64,000 nucleotides of DNA, taken from NCBI GenBank assembly GCA_009392005.1, contig VFHL01000002.1:169068-233067 (forward strand), in the 5' to 3' direction. The notes beneath the pieces were generated by a model. It was not told the origin of the DNA. It saw only the letters and a list, made by a program, of their open reading frames with translations, and searched no databases. This stretch comes from SAR202 cluster bacterium. Lineage in GTDB: Bacteria; Chloroflexota; Dehalococcoidia; UBA6926; VFHL01. Both the position numbers and the translations under genes were made by a program. Below, piece after piece: positions 27,795 through 36,920 of this stretch. The first letter of the stretch is position 1, and every line of letters begins with the position of its first letter.

Positions 27795-29696
27795 TTATAG
27801 TTCTCGGTATTTACCCTCGATAGTTTCGTCATCATCAGAACCACCATCTTGAGGCTCAGTCCCATCGGACTCAGTCCCTTCAGGCGGCTGACCAGCCTCT
27901 TCATACATTGCCGCACCAATCTGCTGAATCAAGACCGATAATTCTTCCGTCAGGGGTTGAATCTGCGATGCATCGGTACCAGCAAGAGCTGTTTTTAGTT
28001 CCTGAATCTTACCTTCAATTTGTGTCTTAACCTCTTCAGAAACCTTATCACCGTGATCTGCCACCATTTTTTCTGCATTGTAAGTTAATGAGTCAGCATT
28101 ATTACGTATTTCAACCTCTTCACGACGCTGAGCGTCATCAGCAGCGAACTGCTCTGCCTCTTGCTGCATTCTCTCAACATCTTCGTCAGATAGGCCGCTA
28201 CCCGCTTGAATCGTGATCTTCTGCTCCTTATTTGTTGCCTTATCCTGTGCACTGACGTTCAAAATGCCATTAGCATCTATATCAAAAGAAACATCAATCT
28301 GAGGTGTTCCGCGCGGTGCAGCCGCGATCCCATCTAAAATGAATCGGCCTAATGATTTGTTATCTTGTGCCATTGACCTATCGCCTTGGAGAACGTGTAT
28401 TTCAACTGTTGATTGACCATCAGCGGCTGTCGAAAACACTTGGCTCTTTGAAGTAGGAATCGTCGTATTACGTTCAATAACACCTGTCGCGACTCCTCCC
28501 AAAGTTTCAATCCCTAATGTCAGCGGTGTTACATCCAATAACAAAACATCATTAACCTCACCGCGTAATACACCGGCTTGAATCGCCGCACCTAACCCAA
28601 CAACCTCGTCAGGATTCACACCTTTATGAGCTTCTTTATTGAATAACGACTGCACCTTTTCTTGCACAGCGGGCATACGAGTCATACCACCAACAAGGAC
28701 AACTTCATCAATATCTGCAACCGCTACATTCGCATCAGACAGCGTTTGCTGACATGGTGCCACAACACGATCCACCAAATCACTCACAAGCTGTTCCATT
28801 TTTGATCTCGCTAATGTCGTCGTAAGATGTTTCGGACCATCTGCATCTGCAGTTATAAATGGAAGATTGATTTCAGTTTGCGCAACAGTGGAGAGTTCGA
28901 TTTTCGCCTTTTCAGCAGCTTCTTTCAGTCTCTGAACTGCCATCCTATCTTGCAACAAATCAATGCCCTGTTCTTTTTTAAACTCATCTGCAAGCCATTC
29001 TATAATGCGCTGATCAAAATCATCTCCACCGAGATGCGTATCTCCATTAGTTGATCTCACCTCAAATGTTCCATCACCCATTTCCAATATCGAGATATCA
29101 AAAGTGCCGCCACCCAGATCAAACACTGCAATGGTCGCTTCTTCTTTTTTGTCCATGCCATATGCAAGCGAAGCCGCCGTTGGTTCATTAATAATGCGTA
29201 ATACATCCAAACCAGCTATTGTGCCTGCATCTTTCGTTGCTTGTCTTTGGCTATCATTAAAATACGCTGGAACTGTAATCACCGCTTCGGTTACTGATTC
29301 TCCTAGGTACGCTTCGGCATCAGCTTTCAATTTCTGCAAAATCATGGCGGAAACTTCCGCTGGACGATGTTTTTTTTCGCCAAGGGTCACCTGAACGTCG
29401 CCATTCTCTGATTCACTCAATGCATATGGCAATAATTTAGCGTCCTTTTGCACATCACCATCATTATATTTTCGGCCCATGAATCTTTTTATGCTGAAAA
29501 CCGTATTTTCGGGATTGGTCACCGCTTGCCGTTTCGCAACCTGGCCCGCTAATCGCTCACCCGTTTTTGCCACAGCAACAACCGAAGGGGTTGTTCGCCC
29601 GCCCTCGGAGTTTGCAATAACGGAAGGTTCACCACCTTCAATAACTGCTACAACGCTATTTGTTGTACCTAAATCTATACCAATTATTTTTGCCAA
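27795..29696 (-). CDS. dnaK: Chaperone protein DnaK (Hsp70)
   Basis: A 633-residue Hsp70. ATPase signatures are [14 protein letters not shown] at the N-terminus, [16 protein letters not shown], and [14 protein letters not shown]. The substrate-binding domain begins at [17 protein letters not shown], and an acidic C-terminal tail ends GKYREL, without the EEVD of eukaryotic forms. It is the last gene of hrcA-grpE-dnaK, with 58 bases to grpE. No dnaJ follows. Heat-inducible control through the CIRCE element at 31440 is expected. Confidence 0.97.
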   Translation of the reverse strand: MAKIIGIDLGTTNSVVAVIEGGEPSVIANSEGGRTTPSVVAVAKTGERLAGQVAKRQAVTNPENTVFSIKRFMGRKYNDGDVQKDAKLLPYALSESENGDVQVTLGEKKHRPAEVSAMILQKLKADAEAYLGESVTEAVITVPAYFNDSQRQATKDAGTIAGLDVLRIINEPTAASLAYGMDKKEEATIAVFDLGGGTFDISILEMGDGTFEVRSTNGDTHLGGDDFDQRIIEWLADEFKKEQGIDLLQDRMAVQRLKEAAEKAKIELSTVAQTEINLPFITADADGPKHLTTTLARSKMEQLVSDLVDRVVAPCQQTLSDANVAVADIDEVVLVGGMTRMPAVQEKVQSLFNKEAHKGVNPDEVVGLGAAIQAGVLRGEVNDVLLLDVTPLTLGIETLGGVATGVIERNTTIPTSKSQVFSTAADGQSTVEIHVLQGDRSMAQDNKSLGRFILDGIAAAPRGTPQIDVSFDIDANGILNVSAQDKATNKEQKITIQAGSGLSDEDVERMQQEAEQFAADDAQRREEVEIRNNADSLTYNAEKMVADHGDKVSEEVKTQIEGKIQELKTALAGTDASQIQPLTEELSVLIQQIGAAMYEEAGQPPEGTESDGTEPQDGGSDDDETIEGKYREL

Positions 29697-29754
29697 CTTC
29701 TCATCCTCTCAATACATTTATATTTTCTTTTTGGAGTTCGAGGCATTCTTTTCC

Positions 29755-30333
29755 TCAATCGGTTTCCTCGTTTTGAGATACGCTACTTGAATTGTCTTCG
29801 TGCGCCTCTTTTTCCTGTTCTGAACCATCTCCGACTTGTACAAGACTTGGTCGCAAGATTCGGTCATGCATCTTGTAACCCTTTTGCAATTCGGTCACGA
29901 TAATACCTTCAGGACCCGCAACCTGTGAAATAGCTTGATGTAAATGCGGATCGAACTCTTGACCAGAGGTTTCAATTTCAATCACACCATGGCTTTCCAA
30001 TGCTCCAACAAGCTTCTTGTAGATAATTGCTATGCCTTCTACCCAGGTCATCGTCAACATTTGTGGAGGAACATTTACAAGAGCACGTTCTATATCGTCA
30101 ACTACTGACAAAAGACTACCGACAACTGATGCACCACTATATCGAATCAAGTCCGTTCGTTCTTGTTCCATTCTACGCTTGTAGTTCGAAAAATCAGCCT
30201 GAGAACGCTGCCAATTATCCAGGTAATCCTCCGCGCGTTTTTTTTCATCTACCGAAGACAGATCTTCCTCATTTTCATTCGAACCATTATCTTCATTTTG
30301 TTCTTTCGTTTCCGTTTCTTTGTCACCTTGCAT
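29755..30333 (-). CDS. grpE: Nucleotide exchange factor GrpE
   Basis: A 192-residue co-chaperone that releases ADP from DnaK. It has an acidic disordered N-terminus (Glu/Asn/Asp-rich, about 1-30), a long coiled coil with WQRSQADFSNYKRRMEQER, then the beta domain with the family motif seen as GVIEIETSGQEFDPHLHQAIS and an LRPSLVQVG end. It is the middle gene of the CIRCE-controlled operon. Confidence 0.95.
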   Translation of the reverse strand: MQGDKETETKEQNEDNGSNENEEDLSSVDEKKRAEDYLDNWQRSQADFSNYKRRMEQERTDLIRYSGASVVGSLLSVVDDIERALVNVPPQMLTMTWVEGIAIIYKKLVGALESHGVIEIETSGQEFDPHLHQAISQVAGPEGIIVTELQKGYKMHDRILRPSLVQVGDGSEQEKEAHEDNSSSVSQNEETD

Positions 30334-30389
30334 TAAGTTTCTCCTAAGATATCCACGGGTGAATTCATTCGGTTGTGCGTATATACGAA

Positions 30390-31421
30390 TCAGTGGTTGT
30401 TTCGAGAGGCTACATCTGTGCTCAATTCTGTCAACAAATCTGAAATGTAACGAATAATCGGTATTGCTTGCCTATAGTCCATACGACGAGGTCCCAAAAT
30501 ACCGAGCGCCCCAACAGCTCCGCTTGTCACACCATATTCCGTCAAAATTAACGCACAGTCATGCATGCCATCAAAGGGATTCTCCGTGCCAATCAAAATC
30601 CGTATATCTTGAGGAAAACTATGGCCCCCAAGTAGCGTCGGAAGAAATTTCACGTCTTCCAAAGTTTCAACAATCTCTCGTACTTGATCTGTCAGCGTAA
30701 ATTCTGGTTGCTTCAACATCTCACTCAAACCATATATATACGGACGTTCCAAATCTGCTATGTCAGCTGCACGCATCATTTCTAACGCAATCTCTAAAAC
30801 TTGAACACTGACTGCGTCTAATTCAGCTTTACCTCTCTCGAGAACTTCGCTTCGGGTGAGTCCTTGAAAGGACTCATTCAAATAGCTCGCGACATATTCA
30901 ATTCTTTTTCTATCTGAACTTTCTTGAAGGCTGATCATTTGTTGCCGAACTTGTCCTTCGTGCATCACACAAATCACCATCACAACAGTGTCATCAAACG
31001 GAACAACTTCCACACGATGCCATTTGCTTTCTTTATGGCGCGGCAATGTAACTAGCGCGACCGTATGCACAGATTGCGCCATAACAGTCGCCGCTAATCT
31101 CGCCCATTGATCCAATTCCAATTCCACTTGATGAAACTGATGTCGTATCATTCGTTGGAAATCTAACGAGATATCACTCGTCTCAGCAGTCGTTTCCACA
31201 TAATATCTGTATCCGTCATCCGTCGGTATAGCGCCCGCTGATGTATGAGGCCTTGTAATATATCCTTCACCCTCTAGTTCAACCATATCATTCCGAACAG
31301 TTGCTGAACTAACCGGCAAATCAAACTTTTGCACAATCGCACGCGACCCAACTGGACTCGCGGTATCGATGTATTCTCGTACCAACAACCGTAGCAAACC
31401 TTGTTGACGCTTAGTAATCAT
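30390..31421 (-). CDS. hrcA: Heat-inducible transcription repressor HrcA
   Basis: 343 residues. The N-terminal winged helix (ITKRQQGLLRLLVREYI...PVGSRAIVQKFDLPVSSATVRNDMVELEGEGYI) binds CIRCE; the C-terminal GAF-like domain includes LGILGPRRMDY. It is the first gene of hrcA-grpE-dnaK, with the CIRCE operator 18 bases upstream of its start, so it represses its own operon and is in turn titrated during heat stress (known for the family). Confidence 0.96.
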   Translation of the reverse strand: MITKRQQGLLRLLVREYIDTASPVGSRAIVQKFDLPVSSATVRNDMVELEGEGYITRPHTSAGAIPTDDGYRYYVETTAETSDISLDFQRMIRHQFHQVELELDQWARLAATVMAQSVHTVALVTLPRHKESKWHRVEVVPFDDTVVMVICVMHEGQVRQQMISLQESSDRKRIEYVASYLNESFQGLTRSEVLERGKAELDAVSVQVLEIALEMMRAADIADLERPYIYGLSEMLKQPEFTLTDQVREIVETLEDVKFLPTLLGGHSFPQDIRILIGTENPFDGMHDCALILTEYGVTSGAVGALGILGPRRMDYRQAIPIIRYISDLLTELSTDVASRNNH

Positions 31422-31439
31422 CTTTCCTCATTACATCCA

Positions 31440-31466
31440 TTAGCACTCTACCCATTCGACTGCTAA
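31440..31466 (-). promoter_or_regulatory. CIRCE operator
   Basis: An inverted repeat TTAGCACTC-N9-GACTGCTAA; the consensus right arm is GAGTGCTAA, so there is one mismatch. It lies between the predicted transcription start and the hrcA start codon. Confidence 0.93.
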
Positions 31467-31475
31467 CTGAGGGTC

Positions 31476-31504
31476 AGACTAGCACCGGTATATCTATTTG
31501 TCAA
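31476..31504 (-). promoter_or_regulatory. Promoter of hrcA-grpE-dnaK
   Basis: Minus strand: perfect -35 TTGACA (31499-31504), 17-base spacer, weak -10 TAGTCT (31476-31481). The CIRCE palindrome begins about 10 bases downstream of the -10. Confidence 0.6.
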
Positions 31505-31596
31505 GGTTCACCACAGACCAATCAATCGCTTGACCGTTATTTTGCTTGAAAAATGCTGCCAAAAGAAAATCCAGCCGAATTCTTCAACTAAGGAAT

Positions 31597-31639
31597 TTGC
31601 ACTCTTAAATGACGTTTGCTAAAATTGAACCTAGTTTAA
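31597..31639 (+). promoter_or_regulatory. bioY promoter with TTGAAC-N3-GTTTAA palindrome
   Basis: -35 TTGCAC (31597-31602), 17-base spacer, -10 TAAAAT (31620-31625). Running straight on from the -10 is TGAAC-CTA-GTTTAA (31626-31639), a near-palindrome (TTGAAC/GTTTAA). It matches the element at the surface-protein promoter and, from memory, resembles the TGAAC-N3-GTTAC site of the actinobacterial biotin regulator BioQ. Confidence 0.65.
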
Positions 31640-31654
31640 AATTGGAGGTTTTTT

Positions 31655-32341
31655 TTGCTAATCCAAAATCGAGTGCCAACGCTCTCAGACGCACTCATCC
31701 CTAAAACCGGTGTTATACGAGATATTTACCTAATCGTCGGTTTCGCAATATTCGTAACACTAGCTGCGCAGGTATCATTTGAACCACCATCCTGGTACGA
31801 CAAGTTTTTTGCATCGATCGGGCTACCAATAGATGGCACCCCAGTTCCAATCACTCTTCAAACACTAGCAGTGGCAATAACGGGTGCTACCCTCGGAAGC
31901 AAACGAGGTGTTTTCAGTATGGCAGTCTATATGACTGCGGGAATAGTCGGTCTTCCTGTATATGCTGGGGCGATTTCGCAGGTATTATCCCCAGACATGG
32001 CTTTCGGATTCACTAATGGCTCCGTATGGAGTGATAAACCATTCTGGGCATGGGGATCGTTCGGCTATATCATTGGTTTTGTCATAGCTTCTTATGTTAT
32101 CGGTTGGCTCACCGAACGTGGATGGGACCGAACAATTCCTAAAACAGCCATCGCAATTTTTATTGGATCTCTCATCATTTATATGTGTGGCCTTCCTTGG
32201 CTTATGGTAGTGTTAGGCGTATCGTGGTCCCAGACTTTGAGCTGGGGTTTGTGGCCTTTCATTGCAGGCGATACTCTAAAATTATTAATAGCAACGGGCA
32301 TTCTGCCCTCAGCTTGGTTTATTGTAAGAATACGGGATTAA
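31655..32341 (+). CDS. bioY: Biotin transporter BioY (ECF substrate-binding subunit)
   Basis: A 228-residue membrane protein with about six TM helices. The family signature TPVPITLQTLAVAITGATLGSKRGV is followed by VGLPVYAG, and a C-terminal WPFIAGDTLKLLIA is characteristic. It takes up biotin, alone or with an ECF AT module that is not seen here. The start is TTG at 31655, with GGAGG (31644-31648) six bases upstream; no ATG fits. The MBL-fold gene follows after 3 bases, so the two are co-transcribed. Confidence 0.92.
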   Translation: MLIQNRVPTLSDALIPKTGVIRDIYLIVGFAIFVTLAAQVSFEPPSWYDKFFASIGLPIDGTPVPITLQTLAVAITGATLGSKRGVFSMAVYMTAGIVGLPVYAGAISQVLSPDMAFGFTNGSVWSDKPFWAWGSFGYIIGFVIASYVIGWLTERGWDRTIPKTAIAIFIGSLIIYMCGLPWLMVVLGVSWSQTLSWGLWPFIAGDTLKLLIATGILPSAWFIVRIRD

Positions 32342-32344
32342 TTT

Positions 32345-32989
32345 ATGGAAATAACATGGCTTGGATCGTACTCATTCAGATTACGCGGGCGTACAGCCTC
32401 CGTTATCACGGACCCACCGCCATCTGACAGTGGGTATAAGCTACCTCGGTCATCGTCTGCAGACATCGTTTCGCTTACACACGAATATCCCGATCGCAAT
32501 ACCGCGGTCGCTGCCGTTCAAAATACAACCAGAATCCTGTCTGGTCCGGGAGAGTATGAGGTTGCTGGCATCTCGATTGAAGCGCTTTTGACCCAACAAA
32601 ACGTCCATCCAGAAACAAAGCCCAAAAAAAATATCTCCTATCTAATCGAAATTGATGAAGTGATGATCTGTCACCTTGGAGCGATAGAAAATGTGCCTCG
32701 GGCAGAATTGGTTGAAGAGCTTGGTCGAGCCGACGTTTTGCTGATTCCCACAGGCGGCGGCGAAACGCTTGATATCAGTGGTGTTACAGAAACCATTTCA
32801 CTGCTACAACCTCGGCTAGTTATACCTATGAACTACAAAACCCCTGTGTCGAATCAAGAGTTAGAGCCAATTGATCGATTAATAACCCAAATGGGCCTCT
32901 CCGACATTGAACCCGTGGCCCGGCTGAGTGTCACCCCAACGAACATGCCCCTTGATACCCGCGTTGTCATTCTTGAGCCACGTAATTAG
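32345..32989 (+). CDS. MBL-fold (UlaG-like) protein with degenerate metal site
   Basis: 214 residues with the layout of COG2220 metallo-beta-lactamase-fold proteins: MEITWLGSYSFRLRG at the start, then strand-rich repeats including ILSGPGEYEVAGI, MICHLGAIENVP, VLLIPTGGG and VIPMNYKT. The metal motif HxHxDH is absent; the equivalent place reads SLTHEYPDRNT. This looks like the subgroup that has lost much of the canonical metal site, so catalytic activity is uncertain. It is tightly linked to bioY (3-base gap). The function is unknown. Confidence 0.75.
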   Translation: MEITWLGSYSFRLRGRTASVITDPPPSDSGYKLPRSSSADIVSLTHEYPDRNTAVAAVQNTTRILSGPGEYEVAGISIEALLTQQNVHPETKPKKNISYLIEIDEVMICHLGAIENVPRAELVEELGRADVLLIPTGGGETLDISGVTETISLLQPRLVIPMNYKTPVSNQELEPIDRLITQMGLSDIEPVARLSVTPTNMPLDTRVVILEPRN

Positions 32990-33605
32990 GGCTTCTGATA
33001 CATTATCCGCTGGGACAACGACACAAATCGTCGAATAGCTTCACTGGAGAGAACTAGTTCGACCACGCGCCAAATCCCACCCCACCTTGATGTTGTGTTC
33101 CTCTGGCTTTTCCCTTGCCCGAGACCAACAAGCCTCCCATACGCATTGCGCGCTAAATTGATGTCTGAAACCATATGGAACCACGCCACCGATCATCGCC
33201 ACAACCAATAATAGCGTCGCCCGAAGCATAGTCTCATGGGTTCAGTCTTTCCACTTTGCACATGTCCTCTCTCCTATTCAACGTGTTTTCGAAGCAATCG
33301 TTTTGACATCGAACGATTGCGTTTCATTTTTTCTCCTTTACCTTTAATTGCGGAAGCCAATGCGCAATTCCGACAATCGGGGGAAGCAGAACACATAGCC
33401 TTCTCACACATCGCTCCCTAAGATCCTCAGGGCATCTGCGCTAAAATACCCTCTTCCCTCGCACACACTCCTCACCAAGGCTTAAAAGACCGAAGGTGTA
33501 TCCCAGGGCGCAGGTCTCCGCTCTACGCCCCAACCACAACGTTTATCCTTTATTCCGTACAGCATCGGATTGGTTCTCAATTATTCATAGCAAAACACAC
33601 AAAAA
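32990..33605. other. Intergenic region, no supported gene
   Basis: About 600 bases between the MBL-fold gene and the terminator of the S-layer-like gene. Short open frames exist; a 62-codon minus-strand frame at 33041-33229 begins with a signal-peptide-like stretch, but it lacks a ribosome site and recognisable homology. The only clear structure is the hairpin at 33294-33320. Confidence 0.5.
33294..33320 (+). terminator. Hairpin with T-rich tail, possible terminator of bioY-MBL mRNA
   Basis: A perfect 9-base stem GCAATCGTT/AACGATTGC with a 9-base loop, followed on the plus strand by GTTTCATTTTTT. It is 300 bases past the MBL stop, so assignment is tentative. Confidence 0.45.
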
Positions 33606-33631
33606 AAGGGGCCCCCAGACGGGAGCCCCTT
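33606..33631 (-). terminator. Rho-independent terminator of the S-layer-like gene
   Basis: A GC-rich hairpin (GGGGC.../...GCCCC arms) is followed on the minus strand by seven T or more. It sits 22 bases past the stop codon. Confidence 0.88.
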
Positions 33632-33653
33632 CTTATCTACTATTTGCGTTCTT

Positions 33654-36600
33654 TTACGGCGCTAGGTCCACATCGGACTTCACGAATACGAAGTATCCGT
33701 TTCCGGCCTTCACAACCGCATCGGTCGTGTCGCCATCACCATTTAAGTCCGTTGTTTCTGTAGCGAATCCGTTTGACGCTACACCGGTGCTGTAAAGCGT
33801 TTCCGCTCCGCCCTGGGAGTCATAGCTCCTGAGGGTACTCCACTCGCTGCCTAAGCTAGCGAGGTAGGATGCAGCACTGACTTCGCTCTCAGCGGAAGTC
33901 ACTCCGATTGCATTCCAACCAGCGTGTAGTTTGTACTGGGGCTGTGACGCCACCGGATCAAACGAGGCACTGACGTATTTAATCGGATCGAATGATTCTG
34001 ACTTCACCCAATACGCGTTTCCATCAGAAATCTGGGTCAGTGTTCCATCCCAGGCTCCTGTATCCGCATCGTATGTTGCTACATGCCAGACACCACCCTG
34101 CAAGCTATACACCTGCGATATGGTTGTCATGCCAGTACCAGTTGATGGGTCAGCAAGAACTGTCTCAATGCTTGCATCCGTTGGGGCTGCAGGCAGTGAA
34201 ATCAAGTTCCACCCAAGGTTTAACGCGATGGTAGTCGGCTGTCGCTCGATAACCTCGAATGGGAGGGTACCGGTCGAGCTGTTACCAGCGTCATCCGCTG
34301 CTGTTACGGACAGCTCATAGAACCCGACTGCCAGGCCCGATGCACCGTACACGTAATCTTTATCGTTGCTGGTCTGGAGATCTGCTACAGCGATTGTCGC
34401 TGTGTCAGTCGCCGTACCATCCTTCTCATCCAGAGTCTCTAAGCTTGCCGCCGTAATAGTCGTTGTTGTGTGACCATCCGTACCGACTGAATAAGTCTCA
34501 GCACCGTCATTCGCATTGACTGCGAGGTACTGAACATCATCAGACTCAAGCTTAACGTCTGCACTGTCATTGAAGGTTATCGTTGGAGCAACATCATCTG
34601 CTTCAAACGTGGCAGTCTTCGTGCCAGCGTTTGGTGTTGCTGCCTTATCGTTACCAGCGGCTGTGATCGTGTACTTCGCAATGTCGCCATCCGCGATAGT
34701 GTACGAACCACTCCATGTGTTTGTACCTGTCGATGTAACACCAACAGTTGTGACAGTCGCAGTGTTTATTGTCACCACAGGGGAACCTGCTAAGGCTTCA
34801 TCAGATGTCACCGTAATGGTTATAACATCCTTTTCCTTACCAAGGCTTGCCGATGTGCTGACACCCAATGTTGGCTTAATCGTATCTGAAGCCGTCTTTT
34901 GAGTTGTAGTTGTCGCTGATGTGTCTGTACTGGAAGCATTTCCAGCTTTATCCTTGACTGCCGAGACCAACTTGACCTTCGGTGTCGCATCAGCCGAGAG
35001 TGCTGCCACATTTACGTAAACATGGTTTTCCTCGTCATCCACGCCGTTGATCGTCGTCACGTTTAGAACTGAGGTCGCATCACCTGTGTCGATACTAAAG
35101 TCTGAAGCAGCAACGCTGGAAGAATCAAGTGCTTCGCTGAACACGAGCTTAATCCACTCGGCGCTGGCCGTTTCTTTGTAATCGGTCGTGCTATCAGTAG
35201 TAGAGGTGTCAAGTACGATACCAATACCTGCTGTTGCACTCACGAATGTTGGCTTCGTGTCGTCCACCGTGAAGTTAATCCGGTCTGCAGCAGTGCCACT
35301 TGCACCAGTCGTCGTGGAGTTACCAACCTTGTCAGTAACCGTCAACTCCCAGTAGTGGGCAGCCTCAGAAAGCGCTGCGGTGGTGAATTCCACATCAAAG
35401 GAATTCAATCCCGCGTCATCCTTCTGGAGCGTTCCTGCATGTGTAGCGTTCGGTACAGCAGAACCATCAACCAGGACTGCTATATCGGACGCGTTAATTC
35501 CCGCATCGGCGTCAGTCACATTCGCTGTCAAGCGAGGAGTGGTGTCATCCGTGAATGCATCATCAACCGGGGAAATTCCGCTAATGACTGGTGCAACCAT
35601 ATCCATGGTCGCATCGTCAGAAGCCGAGCTCGCGGAAGCATCCGCATACGTGGCGGTGACGATATCTCCGTGACTCACCGAAAGTGTTCGGTTCAATAAT
35701 TCATCAATTGCATCTGTCGTTGCTACAGCCGTGGCTCCAGCAGCGCCAGCTTTCCTCAGGTCAGTAACACTGTCGCGAATCCAATCTTCGATGTCAGTAT
35801 CAACACAACCCCCGCCAGTAGCGAACGCCGTGATCAACGTCGAAATGGTATCTGACGCTGTAGTCAGTGACTGTGAGGACACACACTGTGTAATCGAGTT
35901 CAAGTCTGCCACAGGGATGAACGCTACGCGCTCCTCGAAAATTCCAGTTCCCGTTCCAGTTTCAACACCGGTGAGGGAAATACCCGTGGGATTAGTGCCC
36001 GAGTTAACAGTTAATGTCTTGGTCGTTGCGCTTGAAGTTACGGTATCTGTGTTGTTGTAATCCTCAAACTGATAGTTCACAACGACGGTATTTGTTTCAG
36101 CAATGGTGACTGTTACTGCACCTGCGTACGTCGCACCAGCGTTTGATGTGAAGTCCACATAAATGGCAGTACTACCGGCAGCTGCTGCCGCTCCAACCGT
36201 GTCGGTTAGGGCAGTGAAGTAAGCAGTGGAGTACACCGCTGATGCTGCTGCTCCTGCAGTCGCGCTGAATGTTTCAACCTGGCTTGCTGCGGAAACGCCT
36301 GTCGTTGGGTTAATCGTCGTACCACCAACGTGGACGTCGACAACACCAGCGGTACCAGCGCTCGCGTCAACAGTTACTTTCAACTGTGTTGCACCCGTCA
36401 ACTGCGTTACCGCAGCAGCCGTTGTGGCATATCCAGTTGATTCTGATACTGCCTGGCTAAACCGTGAAGTTGCGCCCTCCGCTGGAGCGGCGAAAACCTG
36501 TACGGCACCAGATGTTGCGTTCAAGGATACGACCAGTGGTGTATCACCTGATTGCAAGACCCGAAGGTCGATATCAGAGGTATTCGTCTTATTGTCCCCT

Positions 36601-36920
36601 GTCTGGTCGGCAACTGGGGTATTTCCAAGCGTCCACGATGTGGTCGAGCCATCGGCCCGGCCAACAATCTCGTAGTTGGTACTGGAAATATCTACAGTTG
36701 CTGGTATGTCACTTGGGACATCCAAGTCACTGTCTGTAACTTGTATAACAGCTATGTTGTGCGTCGCCGAATCGGAAGCTACTGCTGAATACTTCGACTT
36801 GTCGTCGCCAGCCGTATCCAAAAGCTTGATTGTTCCCTGGGCGGCAGAAGCTACCCCCATTGGGATCAACGCAAGCACCAGCAGCAATGCTGCGACTATT
36901 CCTACACCTTTACGTCTCAC
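33654..36920 (-). CDS. Large secreted S-layer-like surface protein with Ig-like modules
   Basis: 1088 residues. A signal peptide (RRKGVGIVAALLLVLALIPMGVASAAQ) leads into a very Thr/Ser/Ala/Asp-rich, Cys-poor beta protein. Ig/cadherin-like repeats are visible in the middle (GISPVDDAFTDDTTPRL, DDTKPTFVSAT, SDTIKPTLGVS, DDVAPTITF), each beginning with a 'D-x-x-x-P-x-I/L' turn. The C-terminal 200 residues carry two GWN repeats (NLGWNLISLPAAP, HAGWNAIGVT) and an EF-hand-like DLNGDGDTTD (1058-1067). It starts with GTG, preceded by AAGGGGG. Codon use is richer in C-ending codons than its neighbours, suggesting high expression. Likely the main surface-layer protein; this is inferred, not shown. Confidence 0.75.
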   Translation of the reverse strand: MRRKGVGIVAALLLVLALIPMGVASAAQGTIKLLDTAGDDKSKYSAVASDSATHNIAVIQVTDSDLDVPSDIPATVDISSTNYEIVGRADGSTTSWTLGNTPVADQTGDNKTNTSDIDLRVLQSGDTPLVVSLNATSGAVQVFAAPAEGATSRFSQAVSESTGYATTAAAVTQLTGATQLKVTVDASAGTAGVVDVHVGGTTINPTTGVSAASQVETFSATAGAAASAVYSTAYFTALTDTVGAAAAAGSTAIYVDFTSNAGATYAGAVTVTIAETNTVVVNYQFEDYNNTDTVTSSATTKTLTVNSGTNPTGISLTGVETGTGTGIFEERVAFIPVADLNSITQCVSSQSLTTASDTISTLITAFATGGGCVDTDIEDWIRDSVTDLRKAGAAGATAVATTDAIDELLNRTLSVSHGDIVTATYADASASSASDDATMDMVAPVISGISPVDDAFTDDTTPRLTANVTDADAGINASDIAVLVDGSAVPNATHAGTLQKDDAGLNSFDVEFTTAALSEAAHYWELTVTDKVGNSTTTGASGTAADRINFTVDDTKPTFVSATAGIGIVLDTSTTDSTTDYKETASAEWIKLVFSEALDSSSVAASDFSIDTGDATSVLNVTTINGVDDEENHVYVNVAALSADATPKVKLVSAVKDKAGNASSTDTSATTTTQKTASDTIKPTLGVSTSASLGKEKDVITITVTSDEALAGSPVVTINTATVTTVGVTSTGTNTWSGSYTIADGDIAKYTITAAGNDKAATPNAGTKTATFEADDVAPTITFNDSADVKLESDDVQYLAVNANDGAETYSVGTDGHTTTTITAASLETLDEKDGTATDTATIAVADLQTSNDKDYVYGASGLAVGFYELSVTAADDAGNSSTGTLPFEVIERQPTTIALNLGWNLISLPAAPTDASIETVLADPSTGTGMTTISQVYSLQGGVWHVATYDADTGAWDGTLTQISDGNAYWVKSESFDPIKYVSASFDPVASQPQYKLHAGWNAIGVTSAESEVSAASYLASLGSEWSTLRSYDSQGGAETLYSTGVASNGFATETTDLNGDGDTTDAVVKAGNGYFVFVKSDVDLAP

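Noticed and set aside
33041..33229. 62-codon minus-strand frame starting MLRATLLLVVAMIGGVV, signal-peptide-like
   Set aside because: No ribosome site, no recognised family, overlaps another open frame (32986-33189). Kept only as a remark on the intergenic region.
34000..36700. Many 60-150-codon plus-strand frames across the S-layer-like gene
   Set aside because: Shadow frames caused by its Thr/Ser/Ala-rich, C-ending codons.
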